Below, piece by piece: positions 14,967-24,047 of a DNA stretch of 28,357 bases (its first letter is position 1; every line of letters begins with the position of its first letter). The notes under the pieces are model-generated. The model had not been told where the DNA came from, did not search any database, and saw nothing but the letters and a program-made list of their open reading frames with translations. The DNA comes from an uncultured Bacteroides sp. GTDB lineage: Bacteria > Bacteroidota > Bacteroidia > Bacteroidales > Bacteroidaceae. The position numbers and the translations under genes are program-made. The DNA lies in NCBI GenBank assembly GCA_958477465.1, contig CAUEFX010000059.1, forward strand, positions 1 to 28,357, read 5' to 3'.

Positions 14967-17339
14967 ATGAGTTTATCGAAGCACTTTCACCGAGTATTAT
15001 CCGTATCCCTATGTGCATTCTTGTTAAGCATGATATCTTGTCAGGAAAAAGGCAATAAAGATCAATACTCCCTCATCCCCCAACCGAATGAATTGAATGC
15101 AAACACAGGACATTTCACATTCAACCAGTCTACCGTTTTTTATGTATCTCCGGAATTAGACTCTAACAGCCTTCCCGTTATCGATTCATTCGCCCGGAAT
15201 CTGAATGCAATATCCGGATTCCAAACCACATCCCAACCTTTAGAGGAGACAGAACCCCTCCCTAAGAAGAGTATCGTTTTTAAAGCAAACAAAGACATAG
15301 CCCCGGAAGGATATGAACTAAGCATCCAACCGGATGGGGTTATCATACAGGCATCCGACTGCAGTGGAATTTTCTATGCTATACAGACAGTGAAACAGCT
15401 GTTGCCGGTAGCTATCTATGGAGATCAGGCTGTATCGGATATTCAATGGTCATTGCCTTGTGTAAGTATAAAAGATGCTCCGCGATTCGGATACAGAGGT
15501 TTACATATCGATATAGCTCGTCATTTCTTTCCCAAAGAAGAGATGAAAAAGATACTCGACCTTATGGCTCTCCACAAACAGAACACATTGCATTGGCATC
15601 TGACTGATGACCAAGGATGGCGTATTGAAATAAAAAAATATCCCCTACTGACAGAAATAGGAAGTATCCGCAACAAAACCATGATAGGTAAAGAGTGGGA
15701 TAACTATGACACGACTCCATACGGTGGATTTTATACACAGGAAGATATCAAGGAAGTAGTTAAATACGCAGAAGAACGTTGCATCAATATTATTCCGGAA
15801 GTCGATCTTCCGGGACACATGATGGCGGCATTGGCAGCCTATCCCGATTTAGGATGCACGGGCGGACCATACGAAGTATCCGGACAATGGGGAGTGCGTG
15901 AAGATGTATTGTGCCCGGGAAAAGAGAAGACCTTTACTTTCATAGAAGATGTATTGACAGAAGTAATGGAACTGTTTCCCTCAGAGTATATCCACATTGG
16001 CGGTGACGAATGCCCGAAAGTCCGTTGGGAAAAATGTCCGAAATGTCAGGCGCGTATAAAAACCGAAGGATTGAAAGCGAATGATAAACATAAAGCGGAG
16101 TTCTTTCTGCAAAGCTATGTTATGGCCCGCGTAGAAAAATTACTAAACAACAACGGACGAAAAATAATCGGTTGGGATGAAATCCTGGAAGGAGAACTGG
16201 CACCCAATGCAACGGTGATGTCATGGCGTGGAATGGATGGTGGAATTGAAGCGGCACGTTTGAAACACCCGGTAATCATGACACCTAACAATTATGTATA
16301 CTTGGATTATTACCCCACAATGAACACACAGGATGAACCATTGGCTATCGGCGGATACAATCCTATCGATAAAGTATATTCATTAGAGCCTGTTCCGGCT
16401 TCACTGAATGAAGAAGAGCGTAAATACATTATCGGCGCCCAAGGCAATCTGTGGACAGAATACATATTAAGTAATGAGCATCTTGAATATATGTTGTTAC
16501 CTCGTCTGGCAGCGCTAAGTGAAGTACAATGGACGCAACCGGAAAATAAGAACTGGGAACGTTTCCTCGGGAACCTTGATCACATCCTGGCCATATATAA
16601 TGAAATGGGTGTAAATTATGGGAAACATATTTATGAGATAGCAGCCCAATACGATGTACCTTCCTCGGATGGCACAGTGGAAGTTACATTGAGTACAACA
16701 GGTGATGCTCCGATCTATTATACACTGGACGGAACAGAACCTACCGGAAAGAGCACACGCTATCACAAACCTATCAAAATTAAAGAGAACTGTGTATTGC
16801 AAGCCACTGCCATAAGAGAAAATGTCAAAATCAGAACTTTCCAAAAGGAGTTCCAATTCAATAAGGCTACCGGTAAAAAAGTGACTTTGAACACTACCCC
16901 CACAGAGAAGTATACATTTACCGGAGCTTCCATACTCACAGACGGGTTACGCGGTGATTTCAACTACAGTACCGGATACTGGTTGGGATTCTTCGATGAA
17001 CCGATGGACATTACAATTGATCTTGGAAAATCAACCCTCGTATCCTCTATAAAGGTAGGTACTATGATACAGGTAGGAGAATATATATTTCCACCGACAA
17101 GAATCACAGTATGGACTGCTACCGGTGGAAACGGTGAATTTGTAAAACAGGGAGAAACCAGTATTCCCTTGGCTACAGCCGACATAAAAGACGGATTGGC
17201 AGAATACAGTTGCCAGTTCAAAGAAGTGGAAGCTGACCGGGTAAAAGTTTTAGTGAACACCACTTCCTACATACCCGATTGGCACGGTGCCCGGACGGAA
17301 AAAGGGCATCTCTTTGTGGACGAGGTAATCGTAGAATAA
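14967..17339 (+). CDS. GH20 beta-N-acetylhexosaminidase with chitobiase-type C-terminal domain (copy 2)
   Basis: This 790-residue protein has a lipoprotein signal ending MISC (Cys25). Domains: GH20b (about 35-165), GH20 catalytic barrel (about 175-530) with HIGGDECPK, Asp347-Glu348 as catalytic pair, a chitobiase C-terminal Ig-like domain (about 560-630, with PIYYTLDGTEPT), and a discoidin-like module (about 650-790, starting near LTDGLRGDF). It should remove terminal beta-GlcNAc or GalNAc. Unlike every other gene of the locus it is on the plus strand: it is divergent from GH2 and convergent with GH85, so it forms a separate transcript. It shares architecture with the GH20 at 5060-7129 but has the extra Ig-like domain, which suggests different substrate linkage or position on the glycan. 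The family call is very firm. Confidence 0.94.
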   Translation: MSLSKHFHRVLSVSLCAFLLSMISCQEKGNKDQYSLIPQPNELNANTGHFTFNQSTVFYVSPELDSNSLPVIDSFARNLNAISGFQTTSQPLEETEPLPKKSIVFKANKDIAPEGYELSIQPDGVIIQASDCSGIFYAIQTVKQLLPVAIYGDQAVSDIQWSLPCVSIKDAPRFGYRGLHIDIARHFFPKEEMKKILDLMALHKQNTLHWHLTDDQGWRIEIKKYPLLTEIGSIRNKTMIGKEWDNYDTTPYGGFYTQEDIKEVVKYAEERCINIIPEVDLPGHMMAALAAYPDLGCTGGPYEVSGQWGVREDVLCPGKEKTFTFIEDVLTEVMELFPSEYIHIGGDECPKVRWEKCPKCQARIKTEGLKANDKHKAEFFLQSYVMARVEKLLNNNGRKIIGWDEILEGELAPNATVMSWRGMDGGIEAARLKHPVIMTPNNYVYLDYYPTMNTQDEPLAIGGYNPIDKVYSLEPVPASLNEEERKYIIGAQGNLWTEYILSNEHLEYMLLPRLAALSEVQWTQPENKNWERFLGNLDHILAIYNEMGVNYGKHIYEIAAQYDVPSSDGTVEVTLSTTGDAPIYYTLDGTEPTGKSTRYHKPIKIKENCVLQATAIRENVKIRTFQKEFQFNKATGKKVTLNTTPTEKYTFTGASILTDGLRGDFNYSTGYWLGFFDEPMDITIDLGKSTLVSSIKVGTMIQVGEYIFPPTRITVWTATGGNGEFVKQGETSIPLATADIKDGLAEYSCQFKEVEADRVKVLVNTTSYIPDWHGARTEKGHLFVDEVIVE

Positions 17340-17427
17340 GTATCTGAAGTTTCTATTAAAACAGGAAAATGGCAAAACTAAAATGACTATTCCGAATATT
17401 ACAGATTGTAACTGCTAAACCTTAAGA

Positions 17428-17519
17428 GGGTGTCAAAACTCCTTTTTTTTAGAAATTCACCCCTGCTACAGATATTTTGTGGCAGGGGTGAATCTTTCTA
17501 TTTGGGCATTATGACACCC
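17428..17519. repeat. Nested inverted-repeat element, MITE-like or terminator
   Basis: The outer ends GGGTGTCA (17428-17435) and TGACACCC (17512-17519) are exact inverted copies. Inside, a 16-base stem 17455-17470 (ATTCACCCC...) pairs with 17478-17493 (...GGGGTGAAT) with one G-T pair and a 7-base loop. A run of eight T residues lies at 17443-17450. The whole could be a small transposon-derived repeat or a terminator for the plus-strand GH20. Confidence 0.5.
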
Positions 17520-17629
17520 CCGTCTCTGAATATAATCCTCTGCCCAATAAAAGTACATACAGATTATAACTGAATTCGAATTCACAATACAAGACCAATA
17601 GCATTTCCTTCTTGATTTCAACCCAAATG

Positions 17630-17665
17630 AAAAGAGACTGAACTCTCATTGAGCCAGCCTCTTTT
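17630..17665. terminator. Bidirectional terminator between GH20 and GH85
   Basis: AAAAGAGACTG (17630-17640) pairs with CAGCCTCTTTT (17655-17665) with one mismatch. T residues follow on the plus strand, and the minus strand also ends in CTCTTTTC. It lies 20 bases past the GH85 stop. Confidence 0.65.
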
Positions 17666-17684
17666 TTCGTTTCTTTTAAAACAG

Positions 17685-20600
17685 TTATTCCTTAATTATC
17701 TTAAATGATTTAATATCCTTCCCATCTTTAGTTACACGCACATAGTAAAGACCGTTCTCGTCAACCGAAAGTTGTTTTACTTCACCAATAGAAGCATCGG
17801 CAGTCAAAGATTTCACTAAATGACCTGCAGTTGTGTAAACAGATATAACATAATGTCCGTTTTCTGAAAAGACCAGATTCACAATTTCTTTAAATGGATT
17901 AGGATACATTCTTAGCTGTACCGCTTTTTCATTTTCCACTCCGGAACCACCATTTCCAATTACTACATAATCAGATACAGCAATCGCTGCTTTTCCATAA
18001 ATATTTTCTAATGTAACTTTTGCACCGTAAGTACCGTCAAAAGAATAAGAAACCTTTGCAGTACCAGCCTCATCATTCTGTTCTTTAATTGTGGAGCCGT
18101 CTAAATTCCAAACAGTTGTAGAATTTATTTCCATAACACCGGTCCTGAAAGGAATACCGGTAGATGTCTGAGGAGCATTTACTGCTACATCTTCGTCATC
18201 CTTTACTGTAGTTACCTTACCTTTAGCTGTTCCTAAAGAGCCAAAATTTTCAAAAGTCCCATCTTCAGGATCCGGGTCGGTCTCAAAGTTAAAATAGCCG
18301 ATTAATCCATCAGGCAACTCATCAATATCAGGATCAAAACCATTCATGGCATTAAGTATTTCGTCATCTGAAATAGCCCGGTTATAGAATTGAATTTCAT
18401 CCAAAGAGCCAACAAATCCACTACGTCCGGAAGCACTGCCACCAAAACGAGGGGTACCTGTTCCTTTATAACTATGTGGACCTGTATATTCACTTACTTT
18501 CTTTCCATTGAAATACATTTTCGTTGTACTTCCTTCTACACTAAATGCAAAATGTGCCCACTTTTTAGGGATTACTCTGTAGTCTTCTGCAATTGTTCCT
18601 TTATTTCCTGCATTTCCCAACAGACGAACCCACAAATAATTATCATTGGGAGCAATATCTACCCACACATCTCCCCAGGCATTTTTGGGCCAAGCATCTG
18701 TATAACTACGTTGGCTATACAAAGCAGTTCCCTCATTGGCAGGTTGTACGTTCTCATCAAGGTTCACCCAAAATGCAATTGTAAACGGAGTTTTATTACA
18801 TAACTCTTTCGGAAGAGTAAATGACTGTACATCTGTCAAATGTAAAGCTCTTGATACAGAGCCGTCCCGTTTTATTCCTTCATAAGTGAATGTCACGTCC
18901 TCATTTACCGCAGCTTTTTCCTTATCAACGGTCAGACCTGTCAATTCATTAATACCTCCTGTTTCTTCCGGAGTCACTTGAACGAATCCGCGATAAGTAG
19001 TAGCTTCGCCACCAACAGTCACTTCCAAGTCATAGAATCCCACTTCTTCCAAAGAGGTTGTGAATTCCTTTACATCACTGAATGTACCTGCATCAATAGG
19101 ATCACCGGCAGTAGCTCTCCTCAACTTAAATGTAGCAGGAGCATGAGTATCATCATAGAACTTTACAGTAAACTGCTGTTCCGGTTTTATAATCTCTTTA
19201 TCTACTATAACCGTTTCAAGAGATTTAATTTCACCACGGTCCATTTCTTTCGACCAGACTATCTCACTGCGTTCACCGACCGGATTAACGGCACAAACTC
19301 CCACTTGTATTTTGGAATCTGTAAAAGTAAGCGGAGCACCCACCACATACGCAGCCCAAGAAGTAGTAGCAGTACATAAAACAGGTTCGGTACTTATATC
19401 TCCCCGAACATATATTTCATAATACCAAGCATTCACATCTTCATTATAAACAGGCGTACCATCTATTTCATTGAAATTCTTATCGCCACAACGCCAGATC
19501 ACTTTTATATCTCCTGTATTAAATGTAGTACCCAATACTTTTGCATCTGTAATGGTAACAGGTTCGGGAGTAAGTACATTAGCCGGATCAATAATAGACA
19601 TTTCACCCAACAACAATTCATAATTGGAAGCAGTGTTTTTTGCCTCCAATGCAATACATGCAATCAGGTCGTTTGCATTTAAGCTCAACTCGCTAAGTTT
19701 AACCTTTGCAGTAAACCATTCACCAGATTTAGTCACAGCCGGCAATGTGTAAGAAACAAATTCATTTTCACTTCCTTTCTTAGAAAGGCAAAGAGCCAAT
19801 TTAGGATCTGTACCACCATTTACCATCTTGTAAGTCACATTCACTTCACATCCTTCTGTTAGGGTTAACTCTGTTTTATAAAGACGGATTTTAGAATCAG
19901 CAGTAGCCCCTTGAATCTTTAATGAAGAACCACCATACCATGCATCATCAAATGTAAAATCCAAATTGATGGCATCAGCCGGAACCGAGGTAGCATTCGT
20001 CCACGAATCGGTAATCCACCATCTCCATGTCGGTAAGAAATCCTGCATACCGATATTATACCAGTTCTTATCAAATGTCGTAACACCATCCTTCTTGAAA
20101 GAAGTACCATTACCTAAATTAAACCGAGTCACAAATGGCAGTGTATTCAACGTACTCTGTGCATTGACAAATGCTGCAATTCCATGAAATCCCTTCAAAT
20201 CGGTCTCGCTAAATCCACGACGTTCATTATTTATTGCTGGGCAAATAGCTGGATTACGTTTACCTCCGGAAAAGAATAGCTCCAACTTCTTCTGATATAA
20301 GTTCTGAATAGCCAAATCAGATGTTCCGTTTTCTGTAGAAGCCTGGTGAATCACATTATCATCATGTGCTCCCCACAAACCAATAGAGAAAGGATAGTCT
20401 TTCAATAGTACCCAGTTTCCACTTGTACCTGAATTGTTGTGCAGACCACGTCCCTGAATATCCATTCCACCATATACATCGTAGGTATTTCTTTTCAATC
20501 GATTAGCTTCGGCCAATGAAGTGTTCAGTTTTGTAGTACCCCAGTTATAATTTAAGAAAAAAGCATCCGTTACCGTCTTGCCATCTTTCGAGAACCATTC

Positions 20601-21359
20601 ACTGTTTCCATCGCTTAATTGGTCCGTCCAATTCACAGAACCACTATTCGATTGAGATTCATACCAAATCACTTTAAAGTGCCAGTCTATTTCTTCAGCA
20701 GCGTCATGGCAGGCAGCAAAAAAATCTTTCATATTATTTGCCAAAGTTTGCCCTAAGCTTCCCTCGGGATTGACACCTACCCCATCAAGACCGTAATATT
20801 TCAAAATTTGAACGAATTTCTTTGCGTATTTAAACTGGCCGTTCTCTTTTGTCACCAACTTACTCAATCCCGGACTTACACTTCCCTCAAAGAAATTCAG
20901 GCACCCCGTCATGACTCCATTCTTATGAGCAACATCATTAAAGACTCCCGGCACCCGAATCCATCCATTAGACCAGTTACCATGATATTCCAGATATTGC
21001 CACATACTAAAGTTATCGGCATTGAAATTATAACGTGGCAGAGGTCCCCACTTCTTGGAATTTTCTCCAATAGGACACCACCACAAAACCTTTCGTTCAT
21101 TGGTTCTGCTTTCTACAATCTGGGTTTTCTCATTCATGATACGCGCTTTAGGCCGAACGCGAGAAATAAAGAAATTGTCATCGGTATAGCCTTCGTTATT
21201 ACTGAAAGATTTTCCGGGTTCCCACGTATCAAGCATATCATGCCACTCCGCACCCATGTCTACTACATAGTCGACCAGATAACTCGGAGCAGTTTGCGCA
21301 TTAGCACCCCCTAAAGCAAAAGATGCTAAAATACTTACTAAAAGTACCTTTTTTTTCAT
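17685..21359 (-). CDS. GH85 endo-beta-N-acetylglucosaminidase, multidomain, with LamG and T9SS-like tail
   Basis: The ATG at 21359 gives 1224 residues with a standard signal peptide ending ANAQ and no lipobox; a TTG three codons upstream is not needed. The N-terminal half (about 25-480) matches GH85: FKVIWYES, FFLNYNW and VYGGMDIQGRG, with Asn197 and Glu199 in GVNPEG as the N-x-E catalytic pair for substrate-assisted cleavage. It should cut the GlcNAc-GlcNAc core of N-glycans. Then follow a beta-sandwich carbohydrate-binding-like region (about 480-615), Ig-like modules (about 620-815), a LamG/concanavalin-like domain (about 825-1000), a PKD-like end (about 1075-1135) and a C-terminal type IX secretion sorting domain (about 1148-1224, with YPNPF and FKIIKE). 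It follows the lipoprotein, SusD and SusC genes in one operon, so it is probably the surface enzyme that starts glycan release. The GH85 call is strong; preferred glycan type is unknown. Confidence 0.9.
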   Translation of the reverse strand: MKKKVLLVSILASFALGGANAQTAPSYLVDYVVDMGAEWHDMLDTWEPGKSFSNNEGYTDDNFFISRVRPKARIMNEKTQIVESRTNERKVLWWCPIGENSKKWGPLPRYNFNADNFSMWQYLEYHGNWSNGWIRVPGVFNDVAHKNGVMTGCLNFFEGSVSPGLSKLVTKENGQFKYAKKFVQILKYYGLDGVGVNPEGSLGQTLANNMKDFFAACHDAAEEIDWHFKVIWYESQSNSGSVNWTDQLSDGNSEWFSKDGKTVTDAFFLNYNWGTTKLNTSLAEANRLKRNTYDVYGGMDIQGRGLHNNSGTSGNWVLLKDYPFSIGLWGAHDDNVIHQASTENGTSDLAIQNLYQKKLELFFSGGKRNPAICPAINNERRGFSETDLKGFHGIAAFVNAQSTLNTLPFVTRFNLGNGTSFKKDGVTTFDKNWYNIGMQDFLPTWRWWITDSWTNATSVPADAINLDFTFDDAWYGGSSLKIQGATADSKIRLYKTELTLTEGCEVNVTYKMVNGGTDPKLALCLSKKGSENEFVSYTLPAVTKSGEWFTAKVKLSELSLNANDLIACIALEAKNTASNYELLLGEMSIIDPANVLTPEPVTITDAKVLGTTFNTGDIKVIWRCGDKNFNEIDGTPVYNEDVNAWYYEIYVRGDISTEPVLCTATTSWAAYVVGAPLTFTDSKIQVGVCAVNPVGERSEIVWSKEMDRGEIKSLETVIVDKEIIKPEQQFTVKFYDDTHAPATFKLRRATAGDPIDAGTFSDVKEFTTSLEEVGFYDLEVTVGGEATTYRGFVQVTPEETGGINELTGLTVDKEKAAVNEDVTFTYEGIKRDGSVSRALHLTDVQSFTLPKELCNKTPFTIAFWVNLDENVQPANEGTALYSQRSYTDAWPKNAWGDVWVDIAPNDNYLWVRLLGNAGNKGTIAEDYRVIPKKWAHFAFSVEGSTTKMYFNGKKVSEYTGPHSYKGTGTPRFGGSASGRSGFVGSLDEIQFYNRAISDDEILNAMNGFDPDIDELPDGLIGYFNFETDPDPEDGTFENFGSLGTAKGKVTTVKDDEDVAVNAPQTSTGIPFRTGVMEINSTTVWNLDGSTIKEQNDEAGTAKVSYSFDGTYGAKVTLENIYGKAAIAVSDYVVIGNGGSGVENEKAVQLRMYPNPFKEIVNLVFSENGHYVISVYTTAGHLVKSLTADASIGEVKQLSVDENGLYYVRVTKDGKDIKSFKIIKE

Positions 21360-21392
21360 TGCATACAATTTTAATGGTTAATAATTATTTTA

Positions 21393-22370
21393 TCAGCTAT
21401 TTTCAGCTTTTATCAGCTCTTTCTTGATTGCCTGAAATACATAGGTTCCTGACCGTCTCATGGTAAATGTCCATTCGCCTGCCACTATAGGCGTTTTGGC
21501 AGTATCCAATACTAACGTATAAACGTATGTTTCAGGATCAAAGAATTCATCAGTCAGTGTACGCGTTTCCCTTTTAGAAGAAACAGGAGAAATTATGGTA
21601 ATCTTATCGTTCTCCACTTTATCCAATTTGAAAAGCACTTTATATTTACCGTCAGCATCGGCTATTATGGGAGCATCGTCTGTAAAACCTTTTTTCACAA
21701 AATAGAAACTACTTAATTGTTCTTTCAATCCAAACTCCCAACGTTCTATAAAAAGTGTCCAATTCCCATCCGACAACTCCTGCTTAGGCAATTGTACCGT
21801 AAATTTTTGAATCACAGAAGGAGTTTTTTCATTATCTGCTCCTGTGGAAATCTTTATTTGAGAAGCATCTTGCGAAACCAAAACCAAAGAATCAACAGAC
21901 TGTCCGGACCAACCGCTTGCCTCGATATTAATAACATCCGTAAAAGTATCCACTTCAATATTTTTATCGGCCAACAGTACACAATTAACCTTTCCAACGT
22001 TATCTTCGCCTTCACCACGTCTCACAACTAAGTCCCATTCACCTATACTCCATTCATCCGTACGAGATGTCATTATGAATACGCTATCAGCTATGTAATT
22101 CAACTCTCCCTCGGTAGCTGTCATTTTTTCCGGATAACTCCAGTTCATATACATATTCACGCCATCTTTTCGCAATATGATTTCATCACTCGGCATGATT
22201 CCGGGAAGATATGCCTTGAAAGCGACCCCCTGGCTAATAATCACCTCACTTTTATCCATTTTGAAATCCGAGACAAGATCAGCTGTAGAATAAGTTATTT
22301 CTGTATCATCATTGCACGCATAAAAAAACAAACCAGCAAGTAAGCTCAATATAATAATATACTTTTTCAT
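21393..22370 (-). CDS. Surface glycan-binding-type lipoprotein of the PUL
   Basis: This 325-residue protein has a lipoprotein signal ending FYAC (Cys19), followed by NDDTE, an acidic motif resembling the Bacteroides surface-export signal. The rest looks all-beta, with what seem to be three tandem Ig-like units of about 100 residues sharing a W-(S/T)-(F/L/I) strand near their ends (EWDLVVRRG, NWTLFIERW, EWTFTMRRS). No catalytic motif is visible. It lies directly after susD, 14 bases away, and before GH85, the usual place of a surface glycan-binding protein that helps SusCD capture substrate. I do not recognise a named family beyond this. Function is inferred from position, lipidation and the repeated fold. 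Confidence 0.75.
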   Translation of the reverse strand: MKKYIIILSLLAGLFFYACNDDTEITYSTADLVSDFKMDKSEVIISQGVAFKAYLPGIMPSDEIILRKDGVNMYMNWSYPEKMTATEGELNYIADSVFIMTSRTDEWSIGEWDLVVRRGEGEDNVGKVNCVLLADKNIEVDTFTDVINIEASGWSGQSVDSLVLVSQDASQIKISTGADNEKTPSVIQKFTVQLPKQELSDGNWTLFIERWEFGLKEQLSSFYFVKKGFTDDAPIIADADGKYKVLFKLDKVENDKITIISPVSSKRETRTLTDEFFDPETYVYTLVLDTAKTPIVAGEWTFTMRRSGTYVFQAIKKELIKAENS

Positions 22371-22384
22371 AATTGTATCATCAT

Positions 22385-24034
22385 TTAAAAATTAGCAATA
22401 TCTACATCCCACCATAAACGAGTTGCCTGCAGATCGGGTCCTTTTAATGCGGGTATAGCGGAGTTATCTATATCTTCCTTATTTTCATTATCACCCTGCA
22501 ACGGATATGGAATGCGGCGAATACCTATCTCCGGGTCAATACTCCCGTCTCCATCTGCATAAGAACCTTTAACCGGAGCAATCATACGCGGATACCCTGT
22601 ACGTCTCACATCAGCCCATGCAACAGCAGACATCGGGAAAAGAGCAATCCATTTTTGAGTTATTATTCTCTCCAGCATTACCTCTTTAGAGTCATTGCCA
22701 TTCCATTTATTAGAGAGAGTCATCACTCCGGCTGTATTGTTCCGTAAATCATAATAGTCTTTATAATCTATGGGGTCTACGCTTTCGGAATTGATATATT
22801 GATCATAGCTTTCACTAAAACCAAATTCCTTAAAACTGGCTTTAATACCTTCATGATAGAAGGTTTCTTTTGTTCCGCCCATGTTCCATCCTCTTAAGTC
22901 ACCTTCGGCACGTAAGAAATACACTTCAGACACTTTAAATATTTCCAGCGGCTTCTGAGAAAAGTTTGCGGATAATTTCGAATATGACAAATAAGTAGGA
23001 GAAGTATTCGAATCTTCTGTCAAAGACCCGTTTCTCATTCCTAAATAATCTAAGTTCACATCCAACACTTTCCGTCCCGATATATCATAAATATCAGCCG
23101 AGTTTTTCTCAAAAAAAGACTCCAACATAGGGTGTCCGACACGTTTCAATATATTATGCAGGTTTGCATTCAAACGAGTATCTACCCATCCGTTGGATAT
23201 TTTGAATAAAGGATTCCTGTCTAAATACAAATTATACAGATCAAGACATATATCGTTATCCCCACTCTCCAAGACACCGGACCTAACAGCTTCTTCCGCT
23301 ATCCTCTGTGCCTTATCCGGTGCTACTTTTACCATATTCATAGCCATTCGCAAACGCAATGAATTAGCAAATTTTATCCAATTATCAACTTTACCACCCG
23401 CTATCTTATCCATCGTTGAAATAACACGATCCAATTCCGCATCAGGATTTTTTTTATATTCCGTCAGAATATCAATATCACGCTGTAAGTCTACAAAAAT
23501 AGAATCATAAATATCCTCAACCGGATCATAAGTCAGAGGATGTTCTTCCTTCAATACTTTATAATCATTATACGGGAAAGGACCATGTACTCCCGAAAAC
23601 AAATGCGCTTCATAAGAATACAAAATATTAGCGATTGCCCCCAAAGGTTCAGCCTTCAGTGTTTTAGCCGAAGCCATAACCGGAACGACTTGTTGAGCGA
23701 CCCATGTCATATTGGCTTTAGGGCCAGAAGCAAAATCGTCATTTATCACATAAGTGGATTTTATACGTCCTTGAAAATTATGTGGTAAGCACATGTAACC
23801 ACAATAATTATCCAAATGTAAATTAAACTGGTATTGATACTTATGTTCACGCTTATCTATCAACAATTCCTGCGCAGTAATAAGTAATCCTGCAGCAGTA
23901 GCAACACTTGAAACAGAATCGGTAGCATGTTCCATGGTAGAATTAGCCTTCAAATTGTCAGCTACACCATCATAGCATCCGGACAATATCCATCCGGACA
24001 TCACTGTAAATAATACTATTTTATTAAATTTCAT
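22385..24034 (-). CDS. SusD/RagB-family glycan-binding lipoprotein
   Basis: This 549-residue protein has a lipoprotein signal ending LSGC (Cys20). The helical, TPR-like layout is typical of SusD: VPVMASAKTLKAEPLGAIANILYSYEAHLFSGVHGPFPYND, split here only by position (about 115-160), is the usual family core, and the KIAGGKVDNWIKFANSLRLRMAM stretch near 210-235 and the FLRAEGDLRGW stretch near 370 are also characteristic; these motifs are given as landmarks. SusD lids the SusC channel at the cell surface and binds oligosaccharides for import. It follows susC after 13 bases and precedes the surface lipoprotein by 14, so all are co-transcribed. The sequence belongs to the more divergent SusD-like group, not that closest to starch SusD. 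The family call is firm and the substrate is inferred to be N-glycan. Confidence 0.93.
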   Translation of the reverse strand: MKFNKIVLFTVMSGWILSGCYDGVADNLKANSTMEHATDSVSSVATAAGLLITAQELLIDKREHKYQYQFNLHLDNYCGYMCLPHNFQGRIKSTYVINDDFASGPKANMTWVAQQVVPVMASAKTLKAEPLGAIANILYSYEAHLFSGVHGPFPYNDYKVLKEEHPLTYDPVEDIYDSIFVDLQRDIDILTEYKKNPDAELDRVISTMDKIAGGKVDNWIKFANSLRLRMAMNMVKVAPDKAQRIAEEAVRSGVLESGDNDICLDLYNLYLDRNPLFKISNGWVDTRLNANLHNILKRVGHPMLESFFEKNSADIYDISGRKVLDVNLDYLGMRNGSLTEDSNTSPTYLSYSKLSANFSQKPLEIFKVSEVYFLRAEGDLRGWNMGGTKETFYHEGIKASFKEFGFSESYDQYINSESVDPIDYKDYYDLRNNTAGVMTLSNKWNGNDSKEVMLERIITQKWIALFPMSAVAWADVRRTGYPRMIAPVKGSYADGDGSIDPEIGIRRIPYPLQGDNENKEDIDNSAIPALKGPDLQATRLWWDVDIANF

Positions 24035-24047
24035 ATCGTTATTGTTT

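Larger units (their letters stand above)
17340..17684. other. Convergent intergenic region rich in hairpins
   Basis: This 345-base stretch between the convergent GH20 and GH85 genes holds no gene that I can support. It contains a nested inverted-repeat element (17428-17519) and a separate terminator hairpin (17630-17665). The remaining sequence is AT-rich and shows no clear signal. Confidence 0.6.
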
